This document shows positions 11,133 through 20,678 of a stretch of 64,000 bases of DNA, one piece after another (within the stretch, counting starts at the first letter, position 1; each line of letters opens with the position of its first letter). The stretch spans positions 45,078,203-45,142,202 of the forward strand of contig CM065297.1 of assembly GCA_032871835.1 (NCBI GenBank), read 5' to 3'. Below the pieces are notes generated by a model. It was not told the origin of the DNA and searched no databases. It saw nothing but the letters and a program-made list of their open reading frames with translations. Made by a program: the position numbers and the translations under genes. Source of the stretch: Dipteronia dyeriana (taxonomy: Eukaryota > Streptophyta > Magnoliopsida > Sapindales > Sapindaceae).

Positions 11133-11891
11133 TGTATGATACGGACATCATCTGTGACCTTCAAGCTCGCCAAGTGAAGTCGATTCTTCAGGCGAGCCGA
11201 AAAGAAGCTTCTCGCTAGAGCAATGACGGTATTGCCCCGTCTGAGTCTGATAAGGAACCTGATGTAGCCTAAACAAATCCTTGAATATATCCCCGAGGAA
11301 GTCGTTCGACAGACCGTTGGGGAGCCTAGTGGTCCGAGTGGCCCAACGGATCATACTGAGGAGATGTCTGATTATGGGGAGACGCAGAGTGAGGGTCTTG
11401 GTGAAGGATCTGCAAAGCAGTCAGACACCGGTGATGGAGTTGAAAAATTTGAGGGTCAAGTACATACTGATCCCAAATTTTTTGAATCCTTCTAGGATTA
11501 TGCCAAGGAAGATTCTGCGGCTGATCTCAGCTTTCACCATTCTTGGGCCGAGAAACGCAAAGCGGTCGACTCTCCTGCTCATCCTCAGAAGGTCCCTTAG
11601 GTGGTCTCATTTGTTGACTCCAGTGTTAAAGATACTGAGGCTGAGATTGCCCCGAGCGTTGGTGAAGCATCAGCGGATGCGATGACTTTAGAGCGGAACA
11701 GGGGTTCCCCTCCTCCCGAAGTGGAATATCAAAGGGCTGAACCCTCGAGAGATTCTTCGTATCCTTCTCCCTAGGATATGCTAAGGGCGATGTCATCAGG
11801 CCGAGCTTTTATCAGGGACAATCATTGGAGTCATCTAAGGGGTGCGCCTCTGACGAGTCATCTTCAGAATATCTTCAACGGTGCATCTTAT

Positions 11892-11962
11892 GTAAGTTAT
11901 TCCTAACTCTTCATTTGTCTTGCCCGTTTGCTTGCTAGATTTTTAATTAAACTTCTTTATAG
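11892..11962 (+). other. intron 2 of antisense gene, element A
   Basis: A 71-bp intron with canonical ends: TAT|GTAAGT and TTCTTTATAG|ATGGTG. CTAAC, a good plant branch-point match, lies inside. Element C has the same donor, CTAAC tract and acceptor with a 67-bp intron (52388-52322). Without splicing, the reading in both copies ends a few codons into the intron (VSYS-stop). Confidence 0.75.
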
Positions 11963-12911
11963 ATGGTGGCCGAGTTCACTGAGCTGGTTCAGACGTAGCA
12001 ACATCAAGCTGATCTAATAAGGTGTCTGGAAGCTCAGCTGAAAGAGAGTGAGGATTCCCATGCTCGGGTCGAATCGGCTTATCAGAAAGAAGTCTGCAGT
12101 GCCCAAGTGTTTGCCGACTACTGTTTGGCGAAGTAGGTTGAGGCCGAGGAGAAAGCTTATTTGGCAGAGGAGAAGGCAACTACACTTCAAAATTTGTTGT
12201 CCTCTGCCCAAGAATCAATGCTTAAAGCTGAACAGAAGGCGAAGCAGTCTTAGTCGGCATATGAACTGAAGATCGAAGACTTTAAACGCCAGGCTCTTAC
12301 TGTCGAATCCCTATCCAAAGAGGCTAGGATGGAACTTAAAGTCCAGGGGGTTGATCGTTCTAAAAGATCCCCTGCCTACGATGCTTTTATTCTTAGGGAG
12401 TTTCAGTGAGGGCTGGTTTCAGCTGGTGAGTTATTTAAGATTTAGAATCGGGCAACTGAAAAAGCCCGAACCAATTGGGAAATGTCGATAAAAAATCATG
12501 TGGATCGGTCATTGGAATCTCTTCAGACTCAGATAAAGTAGTGGAGAGCTTACTACCGCAGCCAAGGCAAAGAGCCCAATCCCATGCATTTGGAGCTTCC
12601 ATCTGAGCACTCCCTCTCGACTTTTTACGCCAATCAGGAGTCGGTCGTGGAGGGTGTGGTGCCTGATGTCGGACCGATCCCAGGAGAGGATTACAGTCAG
12701 TGGATGGACAATTCAGTCGACATGATTGGTTGGCCCTCTAACGAAAGTCTACTCCGTGAATATGAAATGGTGCTTGATCCGAGTATCGACAAGAGTTCTA
12801 AATCTTCACAACCTTTATATTTGTAGAATTTTCACTAGTTTTTTGTAAAGATTCTTTATTCTTTGTAACATTCTTCGAAACAATTCTCTGTAACGATTCT
12901 TTGGAGAGATT

Positions 12912-12917
12912 AATAAA
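12912..12917 (+). terminator. candidate poly(A) signal of the antisense gene
   Basis: AATAAA lies 86 bp after the stop codon at 12826 on the antisense gene strand. It is a short motif in AT-rich DNA and is only suggestive. Confidence 0.35.
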
Positions 12918-13012
12918 TCCCGAGTTTACTAATTCTGAAAACCGAGTGGTCTGATCTGATTCTTTGCTCAAGAAATTCCACCGAGTCTTCTTTATCTTGA
13001 TTCTACTGTTGC

Positions 13013-13345
13013 TGGGTATCTCATTAAACCGGCTATTGAAATTTATGCCAAGTATCTTATTAAACTGGATATTGCAATCTTTATGCCAAGTACCTTATTA
13101 AACTGGCTAATTCTGATGTTCGGGTAACTTTACCGAGAATCTTATTAAACCGGTTTCGTTCCCCGAATAATTTTTAATACCAAGTATCTTATTAAACTGG
13201 CTATTGCAATATTCATGCCAAGTATCTTATTAAACTGGCTAATTTTGATGTTTGGGTAACCTCATCGAGTATCTTATTAAACTTGTTTCATTACCCGAAT
13301 AGTTTTTAACGCCAAGTATCTTATTAAACTAGCTAGTATTATTAA
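13013..13345. repeat. degenerate direct-repeat array in the 3' spacer of element A
   Basis: About eight copies of a core like AAGTATCTTATTAAACTGGC recur every 38-50 bp. Units alternate in their tails (CTATTGCAAT..TATGCC versus TAATTCTGATGTTCGGGTAA), which suggests a higher-order unit. Tandem repeats between integrase and the 3' LTR are a known habit of Tat-lineage elements. Element C has lost this segment. Confidence 0.8.
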
Positions 13346-13879
13346 CCGAGTCATCTTAAAATAGGAAAGTAGGTTTATACTTGTGTTCCATACTCGGTTG
13401 CTACCCGAACATTACATCAAGGCTCACCATAATCATATGTTCGAGTCCTTACACATTACCAAGGACGTCTCCCCAGTTTTTATGTGTAAGGGTTTACCGA
13501 ATCGTTAAGCTTTTTAAACCGCTTAACACAGCTACGCATTTCACCGGAATTTTTTTCAATAACGCCCCGAGCCTTTCTCCAGAACCTGGTGCATCGGGTT
13601 TTCCTTTTTGCTAAGGTCAATTGACCTTGCTTGTTTGACATGCTCTTTTGAGCTTCTCCGTCCATTTGGGAATCAATGGTCCCGAGTATTCTATTTGCAT
13701 GTTCTTATTATCATGCTCGTCTTCCATATGTTCTTATTATCATATGCTTTATTTTTCGGAAATCACAAGTTTGATTTTTATTTATAACTACAAAATCAAC
13801 AAAGATTTAAGTTCCAAAGCTAATATTTGACCTAACTAAAATTGTCCTGACTAGAAAAGAGAACAAAAAATAGTTTAAG
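13346..13879. other. noncoding spacer between repeat array and integrase, element A
   Basis: No gene is seen here. The stretch aligns, inverted, with element C (about 51873-52260), including CGATTCGGTAAAC-like and CACCAGGTTCTGGAG-like tracts. Its open frames on both strands lack any domain, so it is a conserved untranslated part of the element. Confidence 0.6.
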
Positions 13880-14954
13880 GATAGAAAATCTTCAGATATT
13901 GGGCATTGCATGGTCGGGGTAAAACCCCTCCATTGGGTCGTGCAATCCAATATGCTCCATGGCCAGCTATTCCTTCGATCTTGTACGGGCCTTCCCACTT
14001 ATCAACCAGGGAACCTATAACTTTAGTTTTGTGTTCAATGACACCTTCCTAAGTACTAGGTCTCCTAGTTGGAATTTCCTGACCCGGACATGAGAGTTGT
14101 AGTGACAAACTACTCTTTACTGCTATGCCATATTTCGTATTCTGGATTTCTCCCTTTTCTCTTCTGGCTCATCTAGATTTTGTAATAGCATATCAACATT
14201 TTGATCTTCATCATATAGCCTGACCCAGGGTGACGTATATGACGTTTCTATAGGGATAACAACTTATGTTCCAAACGTTAAAGTGAATGGAGTTTCTCCT
14301 ATTGAAGTCCTTATTGTCGTCCGATATGCCCATAATACTTCTGGAAGCTTTTCAACCGAACTTCCTTTCTTGGCATCTAGCTTTGCTTTGAGTGTATGTT
14401 TGATGATTTTGTTCACCGCTTCAACTTGCCCATTTGTTTGAGGGTAGTCAGGTGTGGAATAGTTATTGGCAATCCGGTACTCTTTACGCAACTGTCTAAA
14501 TTTCGGGTTATTCGAACTGGGTGCCGTTATCAGTAATGATAGTGTTTGGGACTCCAAACCTATAGAGTATATTCTTTTTCATGAAATTTATGTTATTTGC
14601 TTCTGTGATATGCATTAATGCTTCAGCTTCTGCCCACTTCGTGAAATAGTCAACGGCTACTATGGCATACTTCGCTCCACCCTCTGTCACAGTTGGCATT
14701 GGGTCGATTAAATCCAAACCCCACATGGCAAATGGCCACGGGGATGTGAGGTTTCTGAGTTGTTCAGAGGGTTGTCGGATATCATTAACAATCCTTTGGC
14801 AAGTGTTGCAACTCTCCGAACATTGCTGTGCATATGAGAATAGAGTAGGCCAATAATAGCCTTGCCTGAGTACCTTGTGTGCTAAACTTTTATCCCCGGT
14901 GTGGTTTCCACAAACTCCTCCGTGGATTTCCCATAATATCATATATGCATCCTC
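13880..14954 (-). pseudogene. integrase of element A
   Basis: C-terminal part of the Ty3/gypsy polyprotein; it inserts the cDNA into the genome. The zinc-binding region shows an EIHGGVCGNHTG stretch and CNTCQ near 14770-14930. The catalytic core follows: GLDLIDPMP (first Asp), YFTKWAEA, ITDNGTQF (second Asp) and, after a frameshift near 14510-14555, NGQVEAVNK (Glu) and VLWAYRTT. The D-D-E triad is therefore visible but split between two frames. The C-terminal tail, with VRKFQLGDLVLRKVS and GFYPDHAMPN, runs to about 13880 with several stops. Up to 14508 the frame is the same as that of gag-protease-RT. Confidence 0.85.
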
Positions 14955-15608
14955 CTATAATACACAACTTTGGAGTGTTCGGGAAAACCCCCTTCTGTAT
15001 AGTTCTCCTCCAACCAACGTGTACCTTGCTGATCGATACCTGATACGTTTTGCATGTGAGGGATCTTTCGAAAGCACGCATTCTTCCAGAAACCTTTTCA
15101 GCTGAGTCATCCAACCTTCTAACGGTGTTCGAATTTCTAGAATTTCTAAAATTTCTAAGTTTTTCGGTTCAACTGTGCTCGGTCTGAGGAGATGTGCAAC
15201 CGGAATAATTTTTGGCCTGATTGTGGTTGATGCTGATGCTAGTTTGGACAAAACGTCTACCTTTTCATTCTCCTCCCTGGGGATCTGGGCAATCCTATAT
15301 TCTTTGAATTTTTGGAGGAGCTGTTTTGCATTGCCACGGTAGGCTATCATGCCTTCATCCTTGGCTTGGTATTCGTCCTTGACTTGGTTGACAACTACAT
15401 GTGAATCGCTAAATATCTCAACTTCATTTGCCCCGAGAGCTCTGCAGACTTTGAGTCCAGCTAGTAGCCCTTCGTACTCGGCTTGATTGTTGGTTGCTTT
15501 AAAGTAAACCCTCATGGCACATTCAACATCATCTCCTTCTGGAGTGCATACTATGATCCCTGCCCCACTGCCATTAGTGTTTGAAGAGCCATCAATATAC
15601 AATTTCTA
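14955..15608 (-). pseudogene. archaeal-type second RNase H (aRNH) of element A
   Basis: RNase H domain of the type carried by Tat-lineage elements in addition to the usual one. It is open for 215 codons: KLYIDGSSN (catalytic Asp), NNQAEYEGLLAGL (catalytic Glu), IFSDSHVVVNQV (Asp), then ENEKVDVLSKLAS. The linker to integrase follows, with YTLVGGELYRRGFS. It sits directly after the RT-RNase H part in the same frame and before integrase. The element C counterpart (50149-50500) is close in sequence, and D has a more distant one (38890-39240). Confidence 0.85.
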
Positions 15609-16979
15609 TGGGGAATTTTTTCCCAACATCTTTTTTGCTTCCAGGTTTAGCTCTGTGAACTCTGCTATAAAATCTGCCACTGCTTGCCTTTTGAGGGATG
15701 TCCTGGGGACGTAGTGGATATCGAATTCACTTAGCTAGATCGCCCATTTGGTTAGTCTCCCTGAAATCTTTGGCTTCTGTAAAATTTGTTTCAGTGGCCA
15801 GTCGGTGAAAACCTAGATTGTATGAGCCTGAAAGTATGGCCTTAGCTTCCTTACCGTTGAAACCAATGCGAGGGCCATCTTTTCTACCTGTGAATACCTG
15901 GTCTCGGTGGGCAAATGCACCTTGCTGGTATAATATAGTGGCTTCTATACTCCATCTTCTGTTCTAACTAAGACTGAGCTTGCTGCTAGTTTTGTAATTG
16001 ATAAGTACAAATGGAGTGTCTCTCTCACTTGTGGTTTTGAAAGGATGGGAGCCTGCCCTAGGTATTCCTTGATTTTCAAAAAAGCATGCGCTAGGTATTC
16101 CTTGAATTTTAAAAAAGCCTGCACGCACTCTTCATTCCATTCGAGTCCTTTCCCTTTTTTGATTACTCAGAAAAATGGTGCGCATCTGTCCGTGGCCTTT
16201 GAGGTGAATCTTCCCAAGGAAGCTAAACATCCTGTTAAGCGCTGCACTTCTTTTAATGTCCTTGGTGAGGTCATTCTCTGCAGGGCTTGGATCTTTTCAA
16301 GATTGACTTCATTTCCCCTTTGATGAACTTGAAAACCCAGGATTCTGTCTGAAGGAACCCCGAATAAACACTTGTTCGAATTTAGCTTCATTTGGTATCT
16401 CCTCAAAACATCAAATGTCTCTCGCAGGTCTGAGGTATGCTTATCTGTCGAGATGCTCTTGGTTAGCATGTCATCAATGTACACTTCCATGTTCCTTCCT
16501 ATTTGCTGTGCGAAGATTCTGTTGACCAGCCTTTGATATGTTGCCCCTGCATTTTTTAACACGAAGGGCATTACTATGTAACAGTACAAACCCTGATCAG
16601 TTATGAATGCTATTTTTTCTTCGTCAGCCTTGTTCATCTAAATTTGGTTATATCCCGATTAGGCGTCTATGAAGCTGAGCAATTCATGGCCTGATGTAGC
16701 ATCCACCAATTGATCTATCATCGGAAGCGGAAAACTGTCTTTTGGGCATGCCTTGTTCAAATCTGTGAAAACTACGCACATGCTCCATTGTCCATTTTTC
16801 TTTTGGACGAGGACTACATTAGCTACCCATTGAGGGTAGTTGATCTCTCTAATTGACCCTACAACGAGTAGCTACTCCATTTCCTGTTTGATTGCCTGAC
16901 TTCTTTCAAGATTGAATGATCTTCTCTTTTGTATCACTGGTTTTGCATTCGGGTCTACAGCGAGATGGTGAGATATTAT
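15609..16979 (-). pseudogene. reverse transcriptase and first RNase H of element A
   Basis: The RT copies element RNA into cDNA and the RNase H removes the RNA. On the minus strand: MCVVFTDLNKACPKDSFPLP and SGYNQI (RT fingers and palm), FVLKNAGATYQRLVN, then VYIDDML with the two catalytic aspartates (about 16475-16495). PRTLKEVQRLTGCLASLGRF is the connection region. The first RNase H follows, with PLYYTSK and ALALVSTVRKL. In-frame stops occur, for example in SGYNQI-stop-MNK at about 16638, but the frame from gag to integrase is the same throughout. A 33-bp in-frame duplication lies at about 16058-16125. Confidence 0.85.
16058..16125 (-). repeat. 33-bp in-frame tandem duplication in pol of element A
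   Basis: Two adjacent copies of a unit around CTAGGTATTCCTTGA encode AFLKFKEYLAH and AFLKIKEYLGQ. Element C has a single copy (AFLKIKEYLGW). The duplication does not change the frame. Confidence 0.7.
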
Positions 16980-17800
16980 TCAGGCATTTATCCCGACCAT
17001 GTCTTCATGACTCCAGGCGAACACATCTGTGTATTCTTTGAGCAGATCAGTGAGGCTTTGTTTGACTTTTAATTCCAAATTGGCCTCGACCTTGACCTTC
17101 TTATCTGGTTCATCTTCTTTCAAGATAATTTCTTTGACCGGTTCTTTTTTGGACTTATTCGACTCTTCCCTTGGGTCAAATTCGAATGACAGTGACTTTT
17201 TGCTCTGACTCGGCTGCGTTATAGTGTATACCTGTTTGCCATCATTTTTGTCTTTGTATACTGACAGGTTAGCTCTTCGGGCCATCTCTTGGAATCCCTT
17301 GACTACACCGACCCCCTGTTCGGTCGGGAACTTAATCATCAATGCATAAGTAGCTGTTACTGCCTTAGTTTTATTTAAAAATGTTCGACCCAACAACGCA
17401 TTATATGGCCAATTGTCTAAGTCTACCACCACGAAGTCAAGCAATTCATTTCTCTGACAAGGTGCCACTCCGATCTTTATGGGTAGCTTTACTGTCCCGA
17501 GTGACCTGACCTCAATTCCTCCGAATCCTCTGAGTGAAGTATGGAAACGTTGTAGATCCTTTCGATCTAACCTAAGTTGATCGTAGACGGCTACATTGAG
17601 AATGTCTACCGAACTTCCATTATCTATCAAGATTCTCCTAACTTTCCGGTGACCAATCCAGGCACTTATGACTAAGGCGTCATTTGGCCAAACATCGACC
17701 CCATGTGAGTCTGCTTCTGTGAATATTATTGGGTCCAATCCTTCCTTTACCCTTTTCAGGTCTGGTTCGGCCGAGTTCACATCAAAGTTATATCTTGCTT
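16980..17800 (-). pseudogene. aspartic protease and RT N-terminus of element A
   Basis: The protease cuts the gag-pol polyprotein. The active-site loop reads ILIDNGSSVDIL (about 17610), where the catalytic Asp and Gly-Ser are kept and the middle residue is Asn. YNALLGRTFLN (about 17395) is the conserved second half. A Lys/Glu-rich linker leads to VFAWSHEDMVGI, the start of RT in this group. The stretch is open for about 266 codons and ends in a stop just after that motif. It continues in frame from gag, so gag and protease form one reading without a frameshift. Confidence 0.85.
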
Positions 17801-19562
17801 CTACTGTTTCTCTGATTTCCTGTGTTCGCTCTCAGTTATTTCTCTCAGTGGATGGTCCTCCAAAGATTGTATGTATTACTTCATTGGCCTTTAGACTGGC
17901 CCTTTGATTTCAAGCAGAGCTGTGATCGGCCCTGATCTTTTTCTTTGTCTCTGATTTCTCATCCCGTTTCAAGATTACATCTTGTAGATGTCTTTCCCGA
18001 ATGAGGGTTTCTATGTAATCTCTAAGCTGGTAACACTTGGAAGTCTCATGACCGGTTTCCTTATGGAATCTGTAATATTTGGTTGTATCCCGCTGGGCGA
18101 ACTAAGACTATCGTCATGGCTCTTGTACCAGATTCTTTGCTTCCAGTATGGCCAGGATTTCCTCTTACTTTTTCCGAAGAGGGGTGTAGTTTGTGTATCT
18201 ACCTTAAAATTTCTTCGTGGTCTATTCGGTATTACGCCCGATTCCCCCGTCCTTTCTCCTTTCTTTGTTGTTTTCTTTATGTTTTTCCTTTTGGTTCTGT
18301 ACCTTGGGCTCAGCATCCTTTTCGGTTTTTCCTCGATGCATGTAGCATCCTCCCGTGGCTAACTCTTCTTCTTTGGCTAGTGCATATCCTCCCGCCATGT
18401 CTATCATATCTGAATATCTGGCTAGACGGACTCTTCTTAAGTCAAAAGATAACCGTCCATTCTGTAGGTTGTTGATGAATGCAGTAATTATCACTTTATC
18501 ATTTGAACTGCTGATTTATGATACCTCTTGGCCGAATCTTCCCAGGTATTTCTTCAACGACTTGTCTTTCCCTTGTTTTATTTAAGAAAGATACGCCACT
18601 GATTTTTTCCTATAAACGTTGCTCAGAAATTGCCTTGAGAAACTCCTGCTTAGTTCACTGAAACTTCTGATGCTCGCTAGGGGCAATCTCCCAAACCATC
18701 TTGAGCCCGTGTCTCCTAGAGTTTGTGGAAAATTGAGGCATAGTAAGGGATCGTTGTGGGCATATTGAGCCATGGCACTTTTATAGCGTCTGATGTGTTC
18801 TTTATGGTCTGTGTCATTCTTGAACTGCTCCACTTGCGGCATCCTGAACCTTTCTGGAAATGGGGTCCGTAAGATTTCCATAGTGAATGGGCTGTCAGAA
18901 TCGTCATTAGATAAATCATTGTATCCATAACGTCTGACCAATGCATCCATTCAACACATATTGCTCTGAATTATGACATCTCTGTCTCCTACCGGACTTC
19001 CATGATTGTTGAACTGCTGGGTGATTGTAATTCCTCTCTCTGGTTCTTCATTTTGATGTCGGGTTTCACGTATGGTTCTGTGATAACGCTTGCGATGGTA
19101 CCGATTGCTGTCTTTCGATGACGACCGATCCCTGTGCCGGTCATGTTTACTGTGTCTGGAACGGGCTATCTGATCCTTGTTCTGCTTCTGGCGTGGTCGT
19201 TCCTCTTCTGATGTCTTACATCTAGCCTGAATAATTGGAGCCAAGTTTCTTCTGGCTTCGGGTGTGTTTAATTCTAGCCCTACTACAACCAAATGAAGCC
19301 TTACAGGTGGGAGGTTAGGAGGTTACGCTTCTTCTGTAACCAGTAGATCAACTCCTTCCTTTGCTGCGACTGTCACCAACTGTTGCAGTGCCTCTCGGAA
19401 GCGTTATGTCAAGTCTGCGCTGGTCAGAGGAACTTGCTGGATCCTCACCAGGAACGTAGGTTGGTTCTCTGTGGTTGCAGCGAGATCTCGCGAGCTACTG
19501 CCAACATGGAAGTTATCTGGAGATTTTTGGACATCCCTAGAACTACTTCCGCTTCCTGCCAT
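17801..19562 (-). pseudogene. gag of element A
   Basis: Structural polyprotein that forms the particle. The ATG at 19562 (MAGSGSSS) lies 47 bp inside the LTR. A basic region with many Arg/Ser (about 19050-19290) is followed by the capsid domain: VRRYGYNDL, RYKSAMAQYA, LLCLNF and RWFGRLP (18582-18950). Then come ITAFINNLQNG and KKYLGRF. The C-terminal part has RFHKETGHETSKCYQLRDYI (about 18040), the Tat counterpart of a zinc knuckle with the first Cys replaced. Stops break it at about 18951 and 18582, but all pieces share one frame, which continues into protease. Confidence 0.82.
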
Positions 19563-19592
19563 TACCTTTAATTAAATCGGAGGTTTCAGCCT

Positions 19593-19608
19593 TTCTTCTA
19601 GAGCCAAT
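19593..19608 (-). promoter_or_regulatory. primer binding site of element A
   Basis: The minus strand next to the 5' LTR reads ATTGGCTCTAGAAGAA; element Z has ATTGGCGCTAGAAGAA at the same place. Confidence 0.6.
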
Positions 19609-20508
19609 TGTTGATGTCGGTTTTTGGATGAATGGAAAAAGTCAACAAGAATTGGATTTTAGCTACGATTTTAAAGAGAAAGAGAAGGAGAAAGTAATCG
19701 GACGTAAGTTTTTGCGTGGTAAAACTCCGATGATCGGAGAAATATCCATGGGCGATTGAAGGATCAACCTAGCCAAATTCCATTATGAATGAAATAATTA
19801 CAATTCTCGATCTCTCTTTTTTCTCTGTCTTTTTCTATAATTTTTGTCTCTATTCTCTGTCTATATTTTGTGACAAGATTATGGGTCTATTTATATGTCT
19901 ATAGAACCATAATCTTCTTTGTACAAGTAATAAAAGATCTTTGTTTCACTATGATTGTTTACTTATTCGAAGTAGTTTGTCTTCTTTCTTGTTTCGGAGA
20001 CTTGTATTGAGATCGAATGGGACTCTAGTAATGTAGTCCAGTTAGGAATTATTTCCTTATAAAGCGTAGTCTTTTTGAAGAAATAAAATTGTTGCCTGAT
20101 TAGGAACCCTTTCTGCTTGATATTATGCTCTTCTTGGAATTCCTCTTTGATATGGATATCTTCGTGTATTTTAATGACTTGATTCGTGTGAGCTACGAAC
20201 TAGGCTTTTTATTCGGTTATCTTCATGCATGTCCCGAGTAGAACACGATATCAGCTGGTCCCGAGTGACATCATCTGATCCCGAGTAGATAATGTCATTA
20301 ACTAGCCCCGAGTATCTTTAACTGACCTCGAGTAGTATACGACTTCAACGAACCCCGAGTAGGTTTTGCTCAATACTTGTTTACTCGGGCTTCCTCTTAT
20401 TTGGTGATGTCTTGCCAGATATTTTCTGAATGCCTATTTGGACACCCATCTGGCAATTTTATCCTCTTTGTCGATGACGTGTATGTATGATAAAATCCGC
20501 ATACGACA
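19609..20508 (-). mobile_element. 5' LTR of element A
   Basis: A 900-bp LTR that starts TGTTGATGTCGG and ends ACGACA, followed directly by the target duplication GCTTT (20509-20513). The TATA box is at 19887-19896 on the minus strand. The CCCGAGTA units in U3 (about 20230-20365) match those of the 3' LTR in number and order with few base changes. Confidence 0.92.
19887..19896 (-). promoter_or_regulatory. LTR TATA box, element A 5' LTR
   Basis: The minus strand reads ATATAAATAG; this is the promoter expected to drive gag-pol of element A. Confidence 0.65.
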
Positions 20509-20673
20509 GCTTTAGTTTCACATTAGTTAACTAGTTTTAGCCATCTGATTGCCCTTTCCCTGTGGATGATACCCGACTTGCCATTGTACTTGTTTTGTAA
20601 ACATTTTTAGACATTGTTGAGGTTTTATAAATACTGTTTGACGAGTGTTTTATGACGACTAAAAATAGCTCGG
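20509..20673. mobile_element. old LTR-like insertion in copia B, right part
   Basis: Continuation of the block at 7103-8513 on the other side of element A. After the second GCTTT it holds CCCTGTGGATGATACCCGACTT, a tract typical of plant gypsy LTR ends. It stops at the GTGTT repeat (20674-20678), where copia B coding resumes. Confidence 0.45.
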
Positions 20674-20678
20674 GTGTT

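Larger units (their letters stand above)
9920..12826 (+). pseudogene. antisense accessory gene (aORF) of element A, three exons
   Basis: This gene lies opposite to gag-pol between integrase and 3' LTR. Exon 1 is 9920-11066: MEPTSHLC, a Ser-rich tract near residue 55, then a core with LNPPSGMVAIY, FGVTLPLHPFIAWFL, MAQLAPISYKIL and ISHFFTLR (about residues 170-240). This resembles the 'putative gypsy type transposon' domain (PF04195, from memory). Exon 2 is 11133-11891, acidic and Ser/Pro-rich. Exon 3 is 11963-12826, charged and helix-prone, probably coiled coil. Frame is kept through exon 1 (stops at 10793, 10907, 11042) and through exon 3 (stops at 11996, 12134, 12251, 12407, 12443, 12539). 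Exon 2 has a net frameshift near 11280. Several stops are CAG-to-TAG; C still has CAG at the site matching 11996. Its function is unknown. Confidence 0.78.
8514..20508 (-). mobile_element. full-length Tat-lineage Ty3/gypsy element A
   Basis: A 12.0-kb LTR retrotransposon in minus orientation. LTRs of 902 and 900 bp (8514-9415, 19609-20508) start TGTTGATGTCGG and end ACGACA. The 5-bp target duplication GCTTT is perfect (8509-8513 and 20509-20513). In element order: 5' LTR, primer site, gag, protease, RT, RNase H, a second archaeal-type RNase H, integrase, a repeat-rich spacer, the antisense gene on the opposite strand, a polypurine tract and the 3' LTR. The dual RNase H and antisense gene place it in the Tat lineage (Retand/Grande-like by known features). 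It has many stops and is not autonomous, but the similar LTRs and intact target site suggest a fairly recent insertion. Confidence 0.93.

Noticed and set aside
13013..13345. CRISPR-like array
   Set aside because: Repeats are degenerate with related spacers and lie in a plant retrotransposon; no spacer/repeat regularity of a CRISPR.
18011..18475. Plus-strand open frames with hydrophobic, membrane-like translation
   Set aside because: They are antisense shadows of gag of element A, which has domain motifs and a shared long frame on the minus strand.
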